A stretch of 13,656 bases of DNA, taken from assembly GCA_018400055.1 (NCBI GenBank), contig JAGYNK010000087.1, positions 1-13,656 on the forward strand. The letters run 5' to 3'. The notes under the pieces are model-generated. The model was not told the origin of the DNA. It worked only from the letters and a program-made list of their open reading frames with translations, and did not search any database. The stretch comes from Candidatus Moraniibacteriota bacterium. Lineage in GTDB: Bacteria; Patescibacteriota; Minisyncoccia; Moranbacterales; UBA9337. Position 1 is the first letter of the stretch. Every line of letters begins with the position of its first letter. Shown here in pieces: positions 1 to 6,710 of the stretch. Both the position numbers and the translations under genes were made by a program.

Positions 1-650
1 TCCGCATTCCCGACTTTAATGTCGTTTTCTTCAATTTGAGGCACTTCAATATACTTTCCGGCGGGAGCTCCCAATTGAGCGGTGTTTAAAATATAGTGGT
101 CGCCTTTTTTATAAAAAAGCATTTGGGCTTGATTGTAGAAATCGGTTTTTTCCACTTCCGAAGAAAAAGCAAATAAAGGAATGGATTTAGCCTCGGACTC
201 TCCCAATATTTTTTCACCTTCAGCGGAATCAAGACTGATTCTTGAAGACAATAATGTCGGAAGCATTTTTCTCAGCCAAATTAAAACTTCATCCGGCTGG
301 CATTCTTCACAATTATCATCATTAACGACACTTACATTGACAATAGGCTCGGAATAAGCCACCCAAGTCTTATCGTCCAATTCAAAGATATCGGTTTCCC
401 CGAGAACTTTTTGGGAAACACCGGAACCTTTTACCAATTGGGCGACATCCACAAAAATACTTCCTATTAAAAATCCAAAAAGGAGGATAACCAATGAAAT
501 TAAGTTTTTTATTTTTTTATCTTTGGAATCTCCCGTATTTTTTTCTTCCATATCCCCCGCCTCATTAGAATCGTTTTCATTTTCTTCCAAATGGGCGTCT
601 TTTATTTCTTCATTGTTTTCATGGTAATTATTCATAAACTTTTTTGCCAT
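1..650 (-). CDS. Membrane-anchored thioredoxin-fold (DsbA-like) protein, 3' end outside window
   Basis: Partial: 216 codons are visible from ATG 650 and the frame is open to the window edge. Seen: a charged, Asn/Glu-rich cytoplasmic N-terminus (residues 1-48), one hydrophobic segment (about 49-67), then an extracytoplasmic region with a CxxC pair, C114 and C117, in the context NDDNCEECQPDE, followed by a helix (VLIWLRKMLP). The visible part ends at DIKVGNA, which is how the thioredoxin domain of DsbA-family oxidoreductases often begins before its own CxxC. I infer two redox modules: an atypical N-terminal domain and a DsbA-like domain beyond the edge. A role in disulfide formation or isomerisation outside the membrane would follow. 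There is no Shine-Dalgarno before ATG 650; Met6 (ATG 635) is an alternative start without one either. It lies 98 bases downstream of the 96-residue membrane protein on the same strand. Confidence 0.75.
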   Translation of the reverse strand, partial: MAKKFMNNYHENNEEIKDAHLEENENDSNEAGDMEEKNTGDSKDKKIKNLISLVILLFGFLIGSIFVDVAQLVKGSGVSQKVLGETDIFELDDKTWVAYSEPIVNVSVVNDDNCEECQPDEVLIWLRKMLPTLLSSRISLDSAEGEKILGESEAKSIPLFAFSSEVEKTDFYNQAQMLFYKKGDHYILNTAQLGAPAGKYIEVPQIEENDIKVGNA

Positions 651-748
651 TTTATTTAATGAAGCCGGCAGGCTTTTTTATTTTTTAACATAAAGCCGGG
701 GCTGAAAAATAAAACGGCAAGAGATATTATATTATTTAAAAAATTTAT

Positions 749-1039
749 TTAATTTCCGCAAGATCCGCCTTCCGAAGCGGCTTCTTGATTGGCTGCTTGT
801 TCTTGAGCCGCTGCTTGCTCCTCTTCTAAATTTTTCTGAATCTCGCTAAAGCTGTATCCTTGATTAAAGGAACCGATTTTGTAATCGCTGAATCCTATGG
901 TTACTCTCTTGGCCGCTTCCGTCTTGACCGCTACTCCTATCAGAAAACCGAGAACAAGAAAAAGCGCCATTTCAAAATAGAATTTTCTTTTCGCTTCCGG
1001 TTGAATCGATTTAAAATAATTTAAAATTTTGTCTTTCAT
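749..1039 (-). CDS. Small single-pass membrane protein with C-terminal cysteine, 96 aa
   Basis: Not recognised as a known family. Seen: a basic N-terminus (1-20), one transmembrane segment (about 23-41, FEMALFLVLGFLIGVAVK), a soluble region, then an Ala/Gln/Glu-rich stretch (about 69-90) that could form a helix or short coiled coil, and the end GGSCGN with a single Cys three residues from the stop. Positive charge before the membrane segment predicts the C-terminus outside the cell. It is followed on the same strand by the thioredoxin-like protein, so the lone outward-facing Cys may be a redox partner or cross-linking site; that is inference. The start has no Shine-Dalgarno. Composition looks like a genuine secreted-side protein and no competing frame exists. 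Confidence 0.7.
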   Translation of the reverse strand: MKDKILNYFKSIQPEAKRKFYFEMALFLVLGFLIGVAVKTEAAKRVTIGFSDYKIGSFNQGYSFSEIQKNLEEEQAAAQEQAANQEAASEGGSCGN

Positions 1040-1207
1040 ATTTATAATTTTAATTCAATGAGGCTAATTTCGCCTTTATAGTTTTAAATGTTATCATCGC
1101 ACAAAAAAATAATCAATATTGACAAGAGGCTTATTTTATGAGAATTTAAACAAAATACGAAATCGGATTGATTTTCCAATTCCGTCATTCTGGGCAGAGC
1201 AAAAAAA

Positions 1208-1227
1208 TTACGTAATTAATTACGTAA
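1208..1227. repeat. Perfect 20-base palindrome TTACGTAATT/AATTACGTAA
   Basis: The arm TTACGTAATT is followed directly by its reverse complement, with no spacer. A related element with 13-base arms and the same TTACGTAATTA half-site lies at 5244-5271. It could be an operator for a dimeric regulator or part of a dispersed palindromic repeat; the sequence alone does not decide. Confidence 0.85.
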
Positions 1228-1300
1228 TCGGCGTGAAACATACCGAATAATCTTTCGCCTTGTTTGGAATGAAAAAACAAAAACTTTAACAAAATAATAC

Positions 1301-1310
1301 TGGTTATAAA
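1301..1310 (+). promoter_or_regulatory. Possible extended -10 element for the 1354 gene
   Basis: TGGTTATAAA reads as TGn followed by TTATAA, or alternatively TATAAA at 1305-1310. No convincing -35 lies 16-18 bases upstream. Distance to the start codon (about 44 bases) leaves room for the Shine-Dalgarno at 1341-1346. Weak support. Confidence 0.3.
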
Positions 1311-1340
1311 AAATTAAAATCAGCTAAATCAAGCATTAAA

Positions 1341-1346
1341 AAGGAG
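1341..1346 (+). promoter_or_regulatory. Strong Shine-Dalgarno AAGGAG for the 1354 gene
   Basis: AAGGAG lies 7 bases before ATG 1354 and fixes that start. It is one of only three good Shine-Dalgarno sites in front of a gene in the window. Confidence 0.8.
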
Positions 1347-1353
1347 AAGTCGG

Positions 1354-1653
1354 ATGCATATTTTTACTTATTCTTTTCTAGTTCTTTCATTTGTACTTTT
1401 TGGGATTTTTGCGGGAGGTTTTATTAGGACTGCAAAAATTTTAGGCAGTATTCCAATATTATTTATTTCGTCTTTTTTTATTTTTGGTTCTTTTTTTCTG
1501 ACAATTAATTATTTGAGCGATTTATTTTCGGAAGTGCCGATAAATCATTATAAATTGTTGGCTATTTTATCAGCCCTAACCGCTTTTATTACTGAAGCGG
1601 TCATAGGAAAAATTTTCTTGGAACCGCATGACCAAAATGATAATGAAATCTAA
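1354..1653 (+). CDS. Small multi-pass membrane protein, 99 aa
   Basis: Not recognised. Seen: three hydrophobic segments at about residues 4-24, 31-52 and 66-89, short loops, and a hydrophilic acidic tail (EPHDQNDNEI). The length and layout suit a small integral membrane protein; no catalytic motif is visible, so no function is offered. The start is well supported by AAGGAG 7 bases upstream. It is a single-gene unit: it is divergent from the gene at 749-1039, and convergent with the ABC permease at 1694, sharing the hairpin terminator at 1661-1695. It is one of only a few plus-strand genes here. Confidence 0.75.
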   Translation: MHIFTYSFLVLSFVLFGIFAGGFIRTAKILGSIPILFISSFFIFGSFFLTINYLSDLFSEVPINHYKLLAILSALTAFITEAVIGKIFLEPHDQNDNEI

Positions 1654-1660
1654 AAAAAAT

Positions 1661-1695
1661 AACAGCTTAATGAAAATCTCATGAGCTGTTTTTTT
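1661..1695. terminator. Bidirectional intrinsic terminator between convergent genes
   Basis: AACAGCT (1661-1667) pairs with AGCTGTT (1684-1690), with possible extension by T-G and A-T pairs inside. A run of T follows on the plus strand (1689-1695) and a run of A precedes it (1652-1659), giving a T tract on the minus strand too. It ends the 1354 gene and the permease gene whose stop is at 1694. Confidence 0.8.
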
Positions 1696-2947
1696 ACTCT
1701 TTTCTTAGGGCTTCCATAGGGCTTAGTCGGGCGGCTTTAAGCGCCGGATACATTCCAAAAATTAATCCTGTGAGAGTGGAAAAAGAAAGCGCGATTAAAA
1801 TTGAACCGAGAGTGACCTTGAATTCTAAAAAATATCCTAATTTGGAAATCGCATACTCCGCTCCCAAAGAAAATAAAAGTCCCAGAATAACTCCGGCAAT
1901 TCCTCCCAATAAGGTCAAGAAAACGGCTTCAAACAAAAATTGCGCCAAAATACCTGTTTTTCTGGCCCCTACCGATTTTCTAAGCCCGATTTCAAAAAAT
2001 CTTTCCAGAATGGTTACATACATAACATTCATAATGCCCACTCCTCCGACAATTAAAGAAATGGATGTGAGAGATAAGAGTAAAATATTGAGAATAGTAA
2101 ATACCTGGTCTAATATATCTTTGGCTTCGGCAATGGACATGACCGCGAAATCATCATCGTCCGGATCCTCAATGTCATGTTGTTCCCGCATAATCTCATT
2201 CATTTCCAATACGGTCAGTTCCGTCCTTTTTTTATCTTTTATTTTAAAAATGGCAAATGTCATATAATCAACTCCCATAATCTTTTTTTGCAAGGTCTTC
2301 AGAGGAATATAAGCAAGCTTATCAAAATCAAAAAAGCTGATAGCTCCCCTTTCTTTCAGAACGCCTATCACTTTGAATGATCTCCCTTTTATTTTTACAT
2401 TTTTACCGATGGCATTTTCATTTTCAAAAAGAAGCTCTTTTAATCCGCTTCCCAAAACTACCACTTGTTTAAGACTGTCATCGTCTTCTTGAGTGAACAT
2501 TCTCCCCGAATCAATCTCCGTCTTCTCATCCACTTGGGCAACGCCTTCCGTTACTCCCATTGTGTAAATGCGTTTGTTTTTGTTTTCGTAACTGATTATC
2601 TCTTGATTCATAATTCCTCCGTACCAATCGCTAACGTTGGGCAATTCCGCCACTTCTTCCGCGTCTTCAATCTTCAGGGTTGTTACCTGCGCTCCTCCCA
2701 CCATACCTCCGACATTTTGGGCGGATGTTTGCGCGGTCTTGGGAGTTTTAACTTCAATTTCAATAATGTCAGTCCCGAAAGATTCCACTTGAGAAACAAT
2801 AAAATCTTTTACACCGGCTCCCAAAGACAGGACAATAATTACCGCAGCTACTCCGATTATAATTCCTATCAACGAAAAAAAAGTTCGGCCGGCATTGGAA
2901 CGAATGCTCTTTAAAGCTAATCTAATTGAGGTTATTATCTCATGCAT
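1694..2947 (-). CDS. MacB-type ABC transporter permease (no ATPase domain), 417 aa
   Basis: Membrane subunit of a MacB/FtsX-superfamily exporter. Seen: transmembrane helix 1 at about 23-45; a large extracytoplasmic domain (about 46-280) of the MacB_PCD kind; then three helices at about 283-309, 335-360 and 378-400, with the family signature GGVGIMN (301-307), the cytoplasmic coupling region ERFFEIGLRKSVGAR (315-329) and the typical end PALKAARLSPMEALR. It is last in the adaptor-ATPase-permease-permease series and separated from its paralogue (3115-4362) by 167 bases of A/T-rich repeat. Both permeases share a block of the form REQHDI-DP-DDF, supporting duplication and a heterodimer. In this family the substrate is not transported through the membrane helices; they couple ATP hydrolysis to extracytoplasmic movement. 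Start at ATG 2947 has no Shine-Dalgarno. Confidence 0.93.
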   Translation of the reverse strand: MHEIITSIRLALKSIRSNAGRTFFSLIGIIIGVAAVIIVLSLGAGVKDFIVSQVESFGTDIIEIEVKTPKTAQTSAQNVGGMVGGAQVTTLKIEDAEEVAELPNVSDWYGGIMNQEIISYENKNKRIYTMGVTEGVAQVDEKTEIDSGRMFTQEDDDSLKQVVVLGSGLKELLFENENAIGKNVKIKGRSFKVIGVLKERGAISFFDFDKLAYIPLKTLQKKIMGVDYMTFAIFKIKDKKRTELTVLEMNEIMREQHDIEDPDDDDFAVMSIAEAKDILDQVFTILNILLLSLTSISLIVGGVGIMNVMYVTILERFFEIGLRKSVGARKTGILAQFLFEAVFLTLLGGIAGVILGLLFSLGAEYAISKLGYFLEFKVTLGSILIALSFSTLTGLIFGMYPALKAARLSPMEALRKE

Positions 2948-3083
2948 AGATCGTAAAATTCAAAACTTATAATTTAAAACGTAAAACTACAATTTTAATC
3001 TAAGAACTACTCTGTAAAATTATATTTTTTTTGGATACCGCATTTAGTAAAAGCAATCTTTTTTAATTTTAAACTAAGGATTT

Positions 3084-3111
3084 GATTTTTGCATTTTGAT
3101 TTTTGATTTTT
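3084..3111. repeat. A/T-rich heptamer tandem repeat (GATTTTT units)
   Basis: Four heptamers in a row on the plus strand: GATTTTT (3084), GCATTTT (3091), GATTTTT (3098), GATTTTT (3105). On the coding (minus) strand this reads as AAAAATC units directly after the stop codon of the upstream permease. The rest of the 2948-3114 gap is also A/T-rich and, near its other end, has similar words of opposite strand bias (about 2948-2995). Confidence 0.7.
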
Positions 3112-3114
3112 CTA

Positions 3115-4362
3115 TTACTCATATCTTAGCGCTTCCATAGGACTAACCCGCGAAGCTTTGTAGGCCGGATAAGATCCGAAAACCACGCCGATTAAAATGG
3201 AAACGGCGACAGCGATAACAACAGACCAAATTGAAATTAAAAACGGCCAGTTATATCCCAAGGATTGAATAATTACGGAAGCTATAAAAGATACGCATAC
3301 GCCCAAAATTATCCCGATTACTCCTCCGGAAAAAGAGATGGTAGCCGCTTCCACTAAAAATTGCGCCATTACATCATAATTTCTGGCGCCTAAAGATTTT
3401 CTCAAGCCCACTTCCCTGATTCTTTGGTTTACCGTTATGAGCATAATGTTCATAATGCCCACTCCTCCGACAATCAATGCCACTGAGCCTATGGCCAATA
3501 AAAAGTATCTGAGCACATTAGTGATGTCGCTTACCATTTCTACGGCTGAAGCCATATCGCGAACGGTAAAATCATCATTGATCGGATCATTAATATCATG
3601 TTGTTCTCTCAGTGTCATTTTGGCATTGGCAACGGCGGAATCAATCAAGTCGGCTGATTTTATTTTTAAGCGTATAAAACCCAGATGATTTATCCCTAAA
3701 ATCAATTTCTGAGCGGTGCGTAAGGGGACAAAAATTCCATCATCTTGGCTGGATATGCCAAATGCAGAAGAGCCTCTTTCTTTAAAAACGCCGATTACGG
3801 TGAAATTATGTTCATTGATTTCTATTTTTTTATTTAAAGGTTCTTCCGAGCCGAATAAGTCTTCGGCTAAATTGCTTCCCAATACCGCCACACGCGCCAG
3901 ATTCGTTTCTTCATTTTCACTGAAAAATCTTCCTTTGGCTATTTCCGCGTTTTCCACTTTGATATAATCAGCGGTGGTGCCGGTGAAAGAAGCGTTTAAA
4001 TCAGTTTCTTGCTGTGAAACGGCAACCGTGCTCATTACATAACCGGCGGCGTCTTCCACTTCGGGAACGTTTTTTTCTTTCGTTAAGGCAGAAAGGTCTT
4101 CATATTTAAGCGTAGTGACAGAAATGCCCATAACGGCCGCCGGAGGTCCTTCTTCATCTGAAGCACCCGGCAAAATTCCAATCAAGTTTGAACCCACACC
4201 TTTGACCTGATCCAAGATTAATTCTTGGGCGGATTGGCCGATAGCCATAATAATTATGACTGAAGCCACTCCGATAACGGTTCCCAAAATAGTTAAAAAA
4301 GAACGGAATTTCGCCGCCATTAAATTCTTATAAGAAATTTTTACGGGGTTTAAAATCTGCAT
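3115..4362 (-). CDS. MacB-type ABC transporter permease (no ATPase domain), 415 aa
   Basis: Second permease of the export module. Seen: transmembrane helix 1 at about 22-42, an extracytoplasmic MacB_PCD-like domain (about 43-280), and three helices at about 283-310, 334-365 and 376-398. Signature GGVGIMN is at 299-305, the coupling helix region with IREVGLRKSLGAR at 315-327, and the end is PAYKASRVSPMEALR. It starts only 6 bases after the ATPase stop codon, so the two are surely cotranscribed and probably translationally linked. The paralogue at 1694-2947 is similar along its whole length, but the extracytoplasmic domains differ clearly, as expected for two non-identical halves of one transporter. 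No Shine-Dalgarno is seen at ATG 4362. Confidence 0.93.
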   Translation of the reverse strand: MQILNPVKISYKNLMAAKFRSFLTILGTVIGVASVIIIMAIGQSAQELILDQVKGVGSNLIGILPGASDEEGPPAAVMGISVTTLKYEDLSALTKEKNVPEVEDAAGYVMSTVAVSQQETDLNASFTGTTADYIKVENAEIAKGRFFSENEETNLARVAVLGSNLAEDLFGSEEPLNKKIEINEHNFTVIGVFKERGSSAFGISSQDDGIFVPLRTAQKLILGINHLGFIRLKIKSADLIDSAVANAKMTLREQHDINDPINDDFTVRDMASAVEMVSDITNVLRYFLLAIGSVALIVGGVGIMNIMLITVNQRIREVGLRKSLGARNYDVMAQFLVEAATISFSGGVIGIILGVCVSFIASVIIQSLGYNWPFLISIWSVVIAVAVSILIGVVFGSYPAYKASRVSPMEALRYE

Positions 4363-4368
4363 AAAATT

Positions 4369-5100
4369 TTATTTCAACCTTATTCCATCTCTCGCTTTTG
4401 CTTGATTTTCAGTCTTTTTGTCAGAAATGATTTTTCCGTCCTTCATTTCTATTACTCTTTGGGCGTGCTGAGCGGTATAATTTTCGTGAGTTACCAAAAT
4501 AATGGTATGCCCTTGATGGTTAAGTTTTTGCAAAATTTTCATTACTTGCACTCCCGCTTTTGAATCCAAGTTTCCCGTAGGCTCATCGGCAAAAATAATA
4601 TCCGGATTATTTACCAAAGCTCGCGCAATAGCCACTCGTTGTTTCTCCCCTCCGGAAAGCTGATTGGGATGATGACCAATGCGATGACTCATCATAACTT
4701 CTTCCAACGCTTTTATAATTTTTTCTTTATTTTTTTCTTTCCCGGAAAGATGGCGATCATATAAAAGCGGCAATTCCACATTTTCAAAAACAGTTGTCCG
4801 AGGAAGAAGATTAAAAGTTTGAAAGACGAAACCTATTTTTTTGTTTCTTATGTTCGCCAGTTCATTTTCTGAGAAATTGAGGGAATTTTCTCCTTCAAAA
4901 AAATATTCGCCTGAAGTGGGACGATCTAATAAGCCTATTAATTGCATCAAAGTTGATTTTCCCGAGCCGGATGGTCCGATAATGGCTACAAATTCTCCTT
5001 TTTGGATAGTGAAAGAAACTCCGTCCAAGGCCCGAGTTTCCACACCGTCTCCGCCGTATATTTTAGTCAGATTTTTAACTTGAATAATGAATTCTGACAT
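4369..5100 (-). CDS. ABC transporter ATPase, MacB/LolD-type, 243 aa
   Basis: Energises the MacB-type permeases encoded next to it. Seen: Walker A GPSGSGKST (42-50), Q-loop FVFQ (Q94), ABC signature LSGGEKQRVAIARAL (148-162), Walker B IIFADEPTGNLD (168-179) and the switch histidine in VTHE (H205). The TGNLDS continuation is typical of the LolD/MacB/FtsE group. It is a stand-alone ATPase, as in Gram-positive YknY-type systems, unlike E. coli MacB where ATPase and permease are fused. The 3' end is 6 bases from the first permease. A 206-base gap containing a 28-base palindrome separates it from the adaptor gene upstream. No Shine-Dalgarno; a TATAAT lies 10 bases before ATG 5100, so the message may be nearly leaderless. 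Confidence 0.95.
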   Translation of the reverse strand: MSEFIIQVKNLTKIYGGDGVETRALDGVSFTIQKGEFVAIIGPSGSGKSTLMQLIGLLDRPTSGEYFFEGENSLNFSENELANIRNKKIGFVFQTFNLLPRTTVFENVELPLLYDRHLSGKEKNKEKIIKALEEVMMSHRIGHHPNQLSGGEKQRVAIARALVNNPDIIFADEPTGNLDSKAGVQVMKILQKLNHQGHTIILVTHENYTAQHAQRVIEMKDGKIISDKKTENQAKARDGIRLK

Positions 5101-5110
5101 AAGTTAAATA

Positions 5111-5116
5111 ATTATA
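5111..5116 (-). promoter_or_regulatory. Possible -10 (TATAAT) close to the ATPase start
   Basis: A perfect TATAAT on the minus strand ends 10 bases before ATG 5100, so transcription would begin within a few bases of the start codon. No -35 match is present 17 bases upstream (CCCCTA there). Such hexamers arise easily in AT-rich DNA. Confidence 0.25.
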
Positions 5117-5243
5117 TGACCTGGATTAAATTTTAGGGGGATGAAAAGTCTGCAGTCAGGCTACAAAAATAATCAAGATGGAAAACAGTTGAATCCATTC
5201 AAAAGCCGCTCGAGGAATTTTAAATTCTGAAGTCAAAATGTGA

Positions 5244-5271
5244 TTACGTAATTACGGACGTAATTACGTAA
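5244..5271. repeat. 28-base palindrome with 13-base arms, TTACGTAATTACG
   Basis: The left arm at 5244-5256 is mirrored perfectly by 5259-5271 around a GA spacer. It contains the same TTACGTAATTA half-site as the 20-base palindrome at 1208-1227. It lies between the adaptor gene and the ATPase gene of the export module, so it could be an operator, a processing site or a dispersed repeat. Confidence 0.85.
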
Positions 5272-5306
5272 AACAAACAAGCCGGAGCAAACAAATAAAA
5301 ATCTAT

Positions 5307-6305
5307 TTACTCATTAGTGGACAGTATCACTTCATCTCCTTCTTTTAAACCCGAAATTATTTCAACGTCTCCGCTGTCTCCACGCAAGCCGTTTTTTACT
5401 TCAACTTTTTCGGTTTCTCCTTTTTCCAAAAGAACTTGAACGGTCTTAGCTCCATTTTCATCCTCTATCGCCCTTTCAGGAATTAGCATAACGTTTTCCT
5501 TTCGAGCGGTAAAAATATCCATATCGGCGCTCATTCCCACTTTAATTCGCTGGTCGGCATTTTTTAATTTAAGCTTAATTTTGTAATAGACAATATCTTG
5601 TATAACAGTAGCCGCCGGTTCAATTTCCACCACTTCCGCTTTAAATTCCTCACTGGAAGAAAAAGCGTCAAAGGTAACACTGGCTGTCTGTCCCAAGCTG
5701 ACTTCGGCTATATCCGACTCGGGAACTTCCGCTTCAATTTTAATTTCTCCTCTGTGAAAAATGGAAATAATCGGATTTCCCAATGCGGCGACTTCTCCCT
5801 CTTCCGCGTTTACTTTTGAGACAAGACCGTTAATGGGAGCGTAAAGAATTGAATTTTCAAGCTGTTCGGCGGCGGTTTGGACGTTGGCGCGCGCTTGATC
5901 CACGGAAAGCTTTTTAATGGCTTTTTCTTCCGGCTTTAAATCGTCCCATTCTCTTCGGCTAAGCTTTAGATTTTTTTCCTGAACATCCAGCGCTATTTGA
6001 GTATTCCAAAGCTGCGATCTCAAAACATCGTTTTCCAGAACAGCTATGGATTGACCTTCTGCGACTTCGTCTCCCATTTCCACTTCAATGGATTTTATTT
6101 TTCCTCCCGTCTTAAAAGCCAGATCCACTTGCTTTTCCGGAATTATTTCTCCTGTCACGGAAACTGTCCGAACAATATCTCCGACGCTTACTTTTTCAGT
6201 TATCCGTTCAATTTCCACTTCCCTATTTTTAAAATAAAAAAACGTCCCGCTTAAAATTACCACGGTGATAACAATCCAGATTATAATTTTCTTTTTTTTA
6301 AACAT
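5307..6305 (-). CDS. HlyD/MacA-type membrane fusion (adaptor) protein, 332 aa
   Basis: Adaptor subunit of the export module. Seen: N-terminal membrane anchor (about 7-25); first half of a lipoyl-like domain (about 58-92); a short helical hairpin (about 93-150); second lipoyl half (about 152-182); a beta-barrel region (about 185-268) ending in the family-typical KVGMSADMDI; and a membrane-proximal domain with LIPERAIED and GLKEGDEVI. The order matches MacA/YknX proteins. The hairpin is short, consistent with a cell lacking a TolC-type outer-membrane channel. I chose ATG 6305 (MFKKKK) over ATG 6332: the nine extra residues MQPRNDRIF are just the translation of palindromic repeat 6315-6348, while a normal anchor begins at MFKKKK. 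No Shine-Dalgarno is present. It leads the adaptor-ATPase-permease-permease series. Confidence 0.9.
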   Translation of the reverse strand: MFKKKKIIIWIVITVVILSGTFFYFKNREVEIERITEKVSVGDIVRTVSVTGEIIPEKQVDLAFKTGGKIKSIEVEMGDEVAEGQSIAVLENDVLRSQLWNTQIALDVQEKNLKLSRREWDDLKPEEKAIKKLSVDQARANVQTAAEQLENSILYAPINGLVSKVNAEEGEVAALGNPIISIFHRGEIKIEAEVPESDIAEVSLGQTASVTFDAFSSSEEFKAEVVEIEPAATVIQDIVYYKIKLKLKNADQRIKVGMSADMDIFTARKENVMLIPERAIEDENGAKTVQVLLEKGETEKVEVKNGLRGDSGDVEIISGLKEGDEVILSTNE

Positions 6306-6314
6306 AAAAATTCT

Positions 6315-6348
6315 GTCATTGCGAGGTTGCAAAGCAACCGTGGCAATC
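6315..6348 (+). repeat. GTCATTGCGAG palindromic repeat, copy A
   Basis: Begins GTCATTGCGAG and ends GTGGCAATC. Outer arms ATTGC (6318-6322) and GCAAT (6343-6347) enclose a perfect hairpin GGTTGC-AAA-GCAACC (6325-6339). It fills the gap between the GIY-YIG stop codon and the adaptor start codon, in the same orientation as copy B. It resembles dispersed palindromic repeats that I recall from many CPR and other bacterial genomes. Confidence 0.85.
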
Positions 6349-6354
6349 TAGTAA

Positions 6355-6636
6355 TTAAAATCTTAACTCATTAAAGTTAGGATTTATTTTTTTAATTAAA
6401 TCAATTTTATTTTGCCTTGACCCAGCCTTAATTTTCTTTTCAGCCATAATTGCAAATTTTATAGAGTCAAACATTTCAGCATAAACTAATTTATCTACAT
6501 TATATCTTTTAGTAAAACCTTCAATATTTTTGCTTTTATGTTCTTCAATTCTTCTTGGTAAATTGCTAGTTACTCCCGTATACAAAACTGTGTTTCTTTT
6601 ATTGGTTAGTATATAAACCCATCCTTTTCTTGCCAT
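6355..6636 (-). CDS. GIY-YIG single-domain endonuclease, 93 aa
   Basis: Stand-alone URI-type GIY-YIG nuclease, the same fold as the N-terminal UvrC domain; metal-dependent DNA cleavage is the family activity. Seen: the two motif strands VYI (7-9) and YTG (19-21), the conserved Arg in PRR (R28/R29), EEHK, a GFTKRY loop (40-45), LVYAE (50-54) and the probable catalytic Glu E66 in AEKKIKAGSR, with the usual end NPNFNEL. Length is normal for the family. I chose ATG 6636 (MARKGWVYIL) rather than ATG 6684: residues such as SCFASRNDK in the longer form are a translation of repeat copy B. Repeat copies A and B sit directly after its stop and just before its start, so the gene looks like part of a repeat-associated cassette. 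No Shine-Dalgarno. Cellular role unknown. Confidence 0.88.
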   Translation of the reverse strand: MARKGWVYILTNKRNTVLYTGVTSNLPRRIEEHKSKNIEGFTKRYNVDKLVYAEMFDSIKFAIMAEKKIKAGSRQNKIDLIKKINPNFNELRF

Positions 6637-6648
6637 TTTTTTAAACTT

Positions 6649-6689
6649 GTCATTGCGAGAAGCGAAGCAGGAGCGACGAAGCAATCCCG
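6649..6689 (+). repeat. GTCATTGCGAG palindromic repeat, copy B
   Basis: Begins GTCATTGCGAG and ends GCAATCCCG, with outer arms ATTGC (6652-6656) and GCAAT (6681-6685). The interior is a purine-rich GAAGCGAAGC-type stretch that does not form a long stem. It ends 12 bases before the GIY-YIG start codon and is oriented like copy A and opposite to copy C. Confidence 0.85.
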
Positions 6690-6710
6690 CAACAACATTT
6701 TTAAAACTAA

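Larger units (their letters stand above)
1040..1353. other. Divergent intergenic region, 314 bases, no gene
   Basis: Separates the minus-strand 96-residue protein from the plus-strand 99-residue protein. I see no credible reading frame. It holds a hairpin (CGGATTG at 1164-1170 facing CAATTCCG at 1177-1184), a stretch at 1184-1200 beginning GTCATTCTGGGC that looks like the end of a dispersed repeat, the perfect 20-base palindrome at 1208-1227, and near its right end a -10-like element and a strong Shine-Dalgarno for the gene at 1354. A TTGACA occurs at 1119-1124 on the plus strand but no good -10 follows it. Confidence 0.6.

Noticed and set aside
661..680. Hairpin AAGCC-GGCA-GGCTT followed by six T on the plus strand, looking like a terminator
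   Set aside because: The stem is only 5 bp and no plus-strand gene lies upstream; on the coding strand it has no T tract and merely precedes the start at 650.
1119..1147. TTGACA on the plus strand as a promoter for the 1354 gene
   Set aside because: The hexamer 17 bases downstream (GAATTT) is a poor -10, and the palindrome and a long leader would follow.
6637..6684. Longer GIY-YIG start at ATG 6684
   Set aside because: The 16 extra residues are repeat-encoded and absent from the family; the domain begins properly at 6636.
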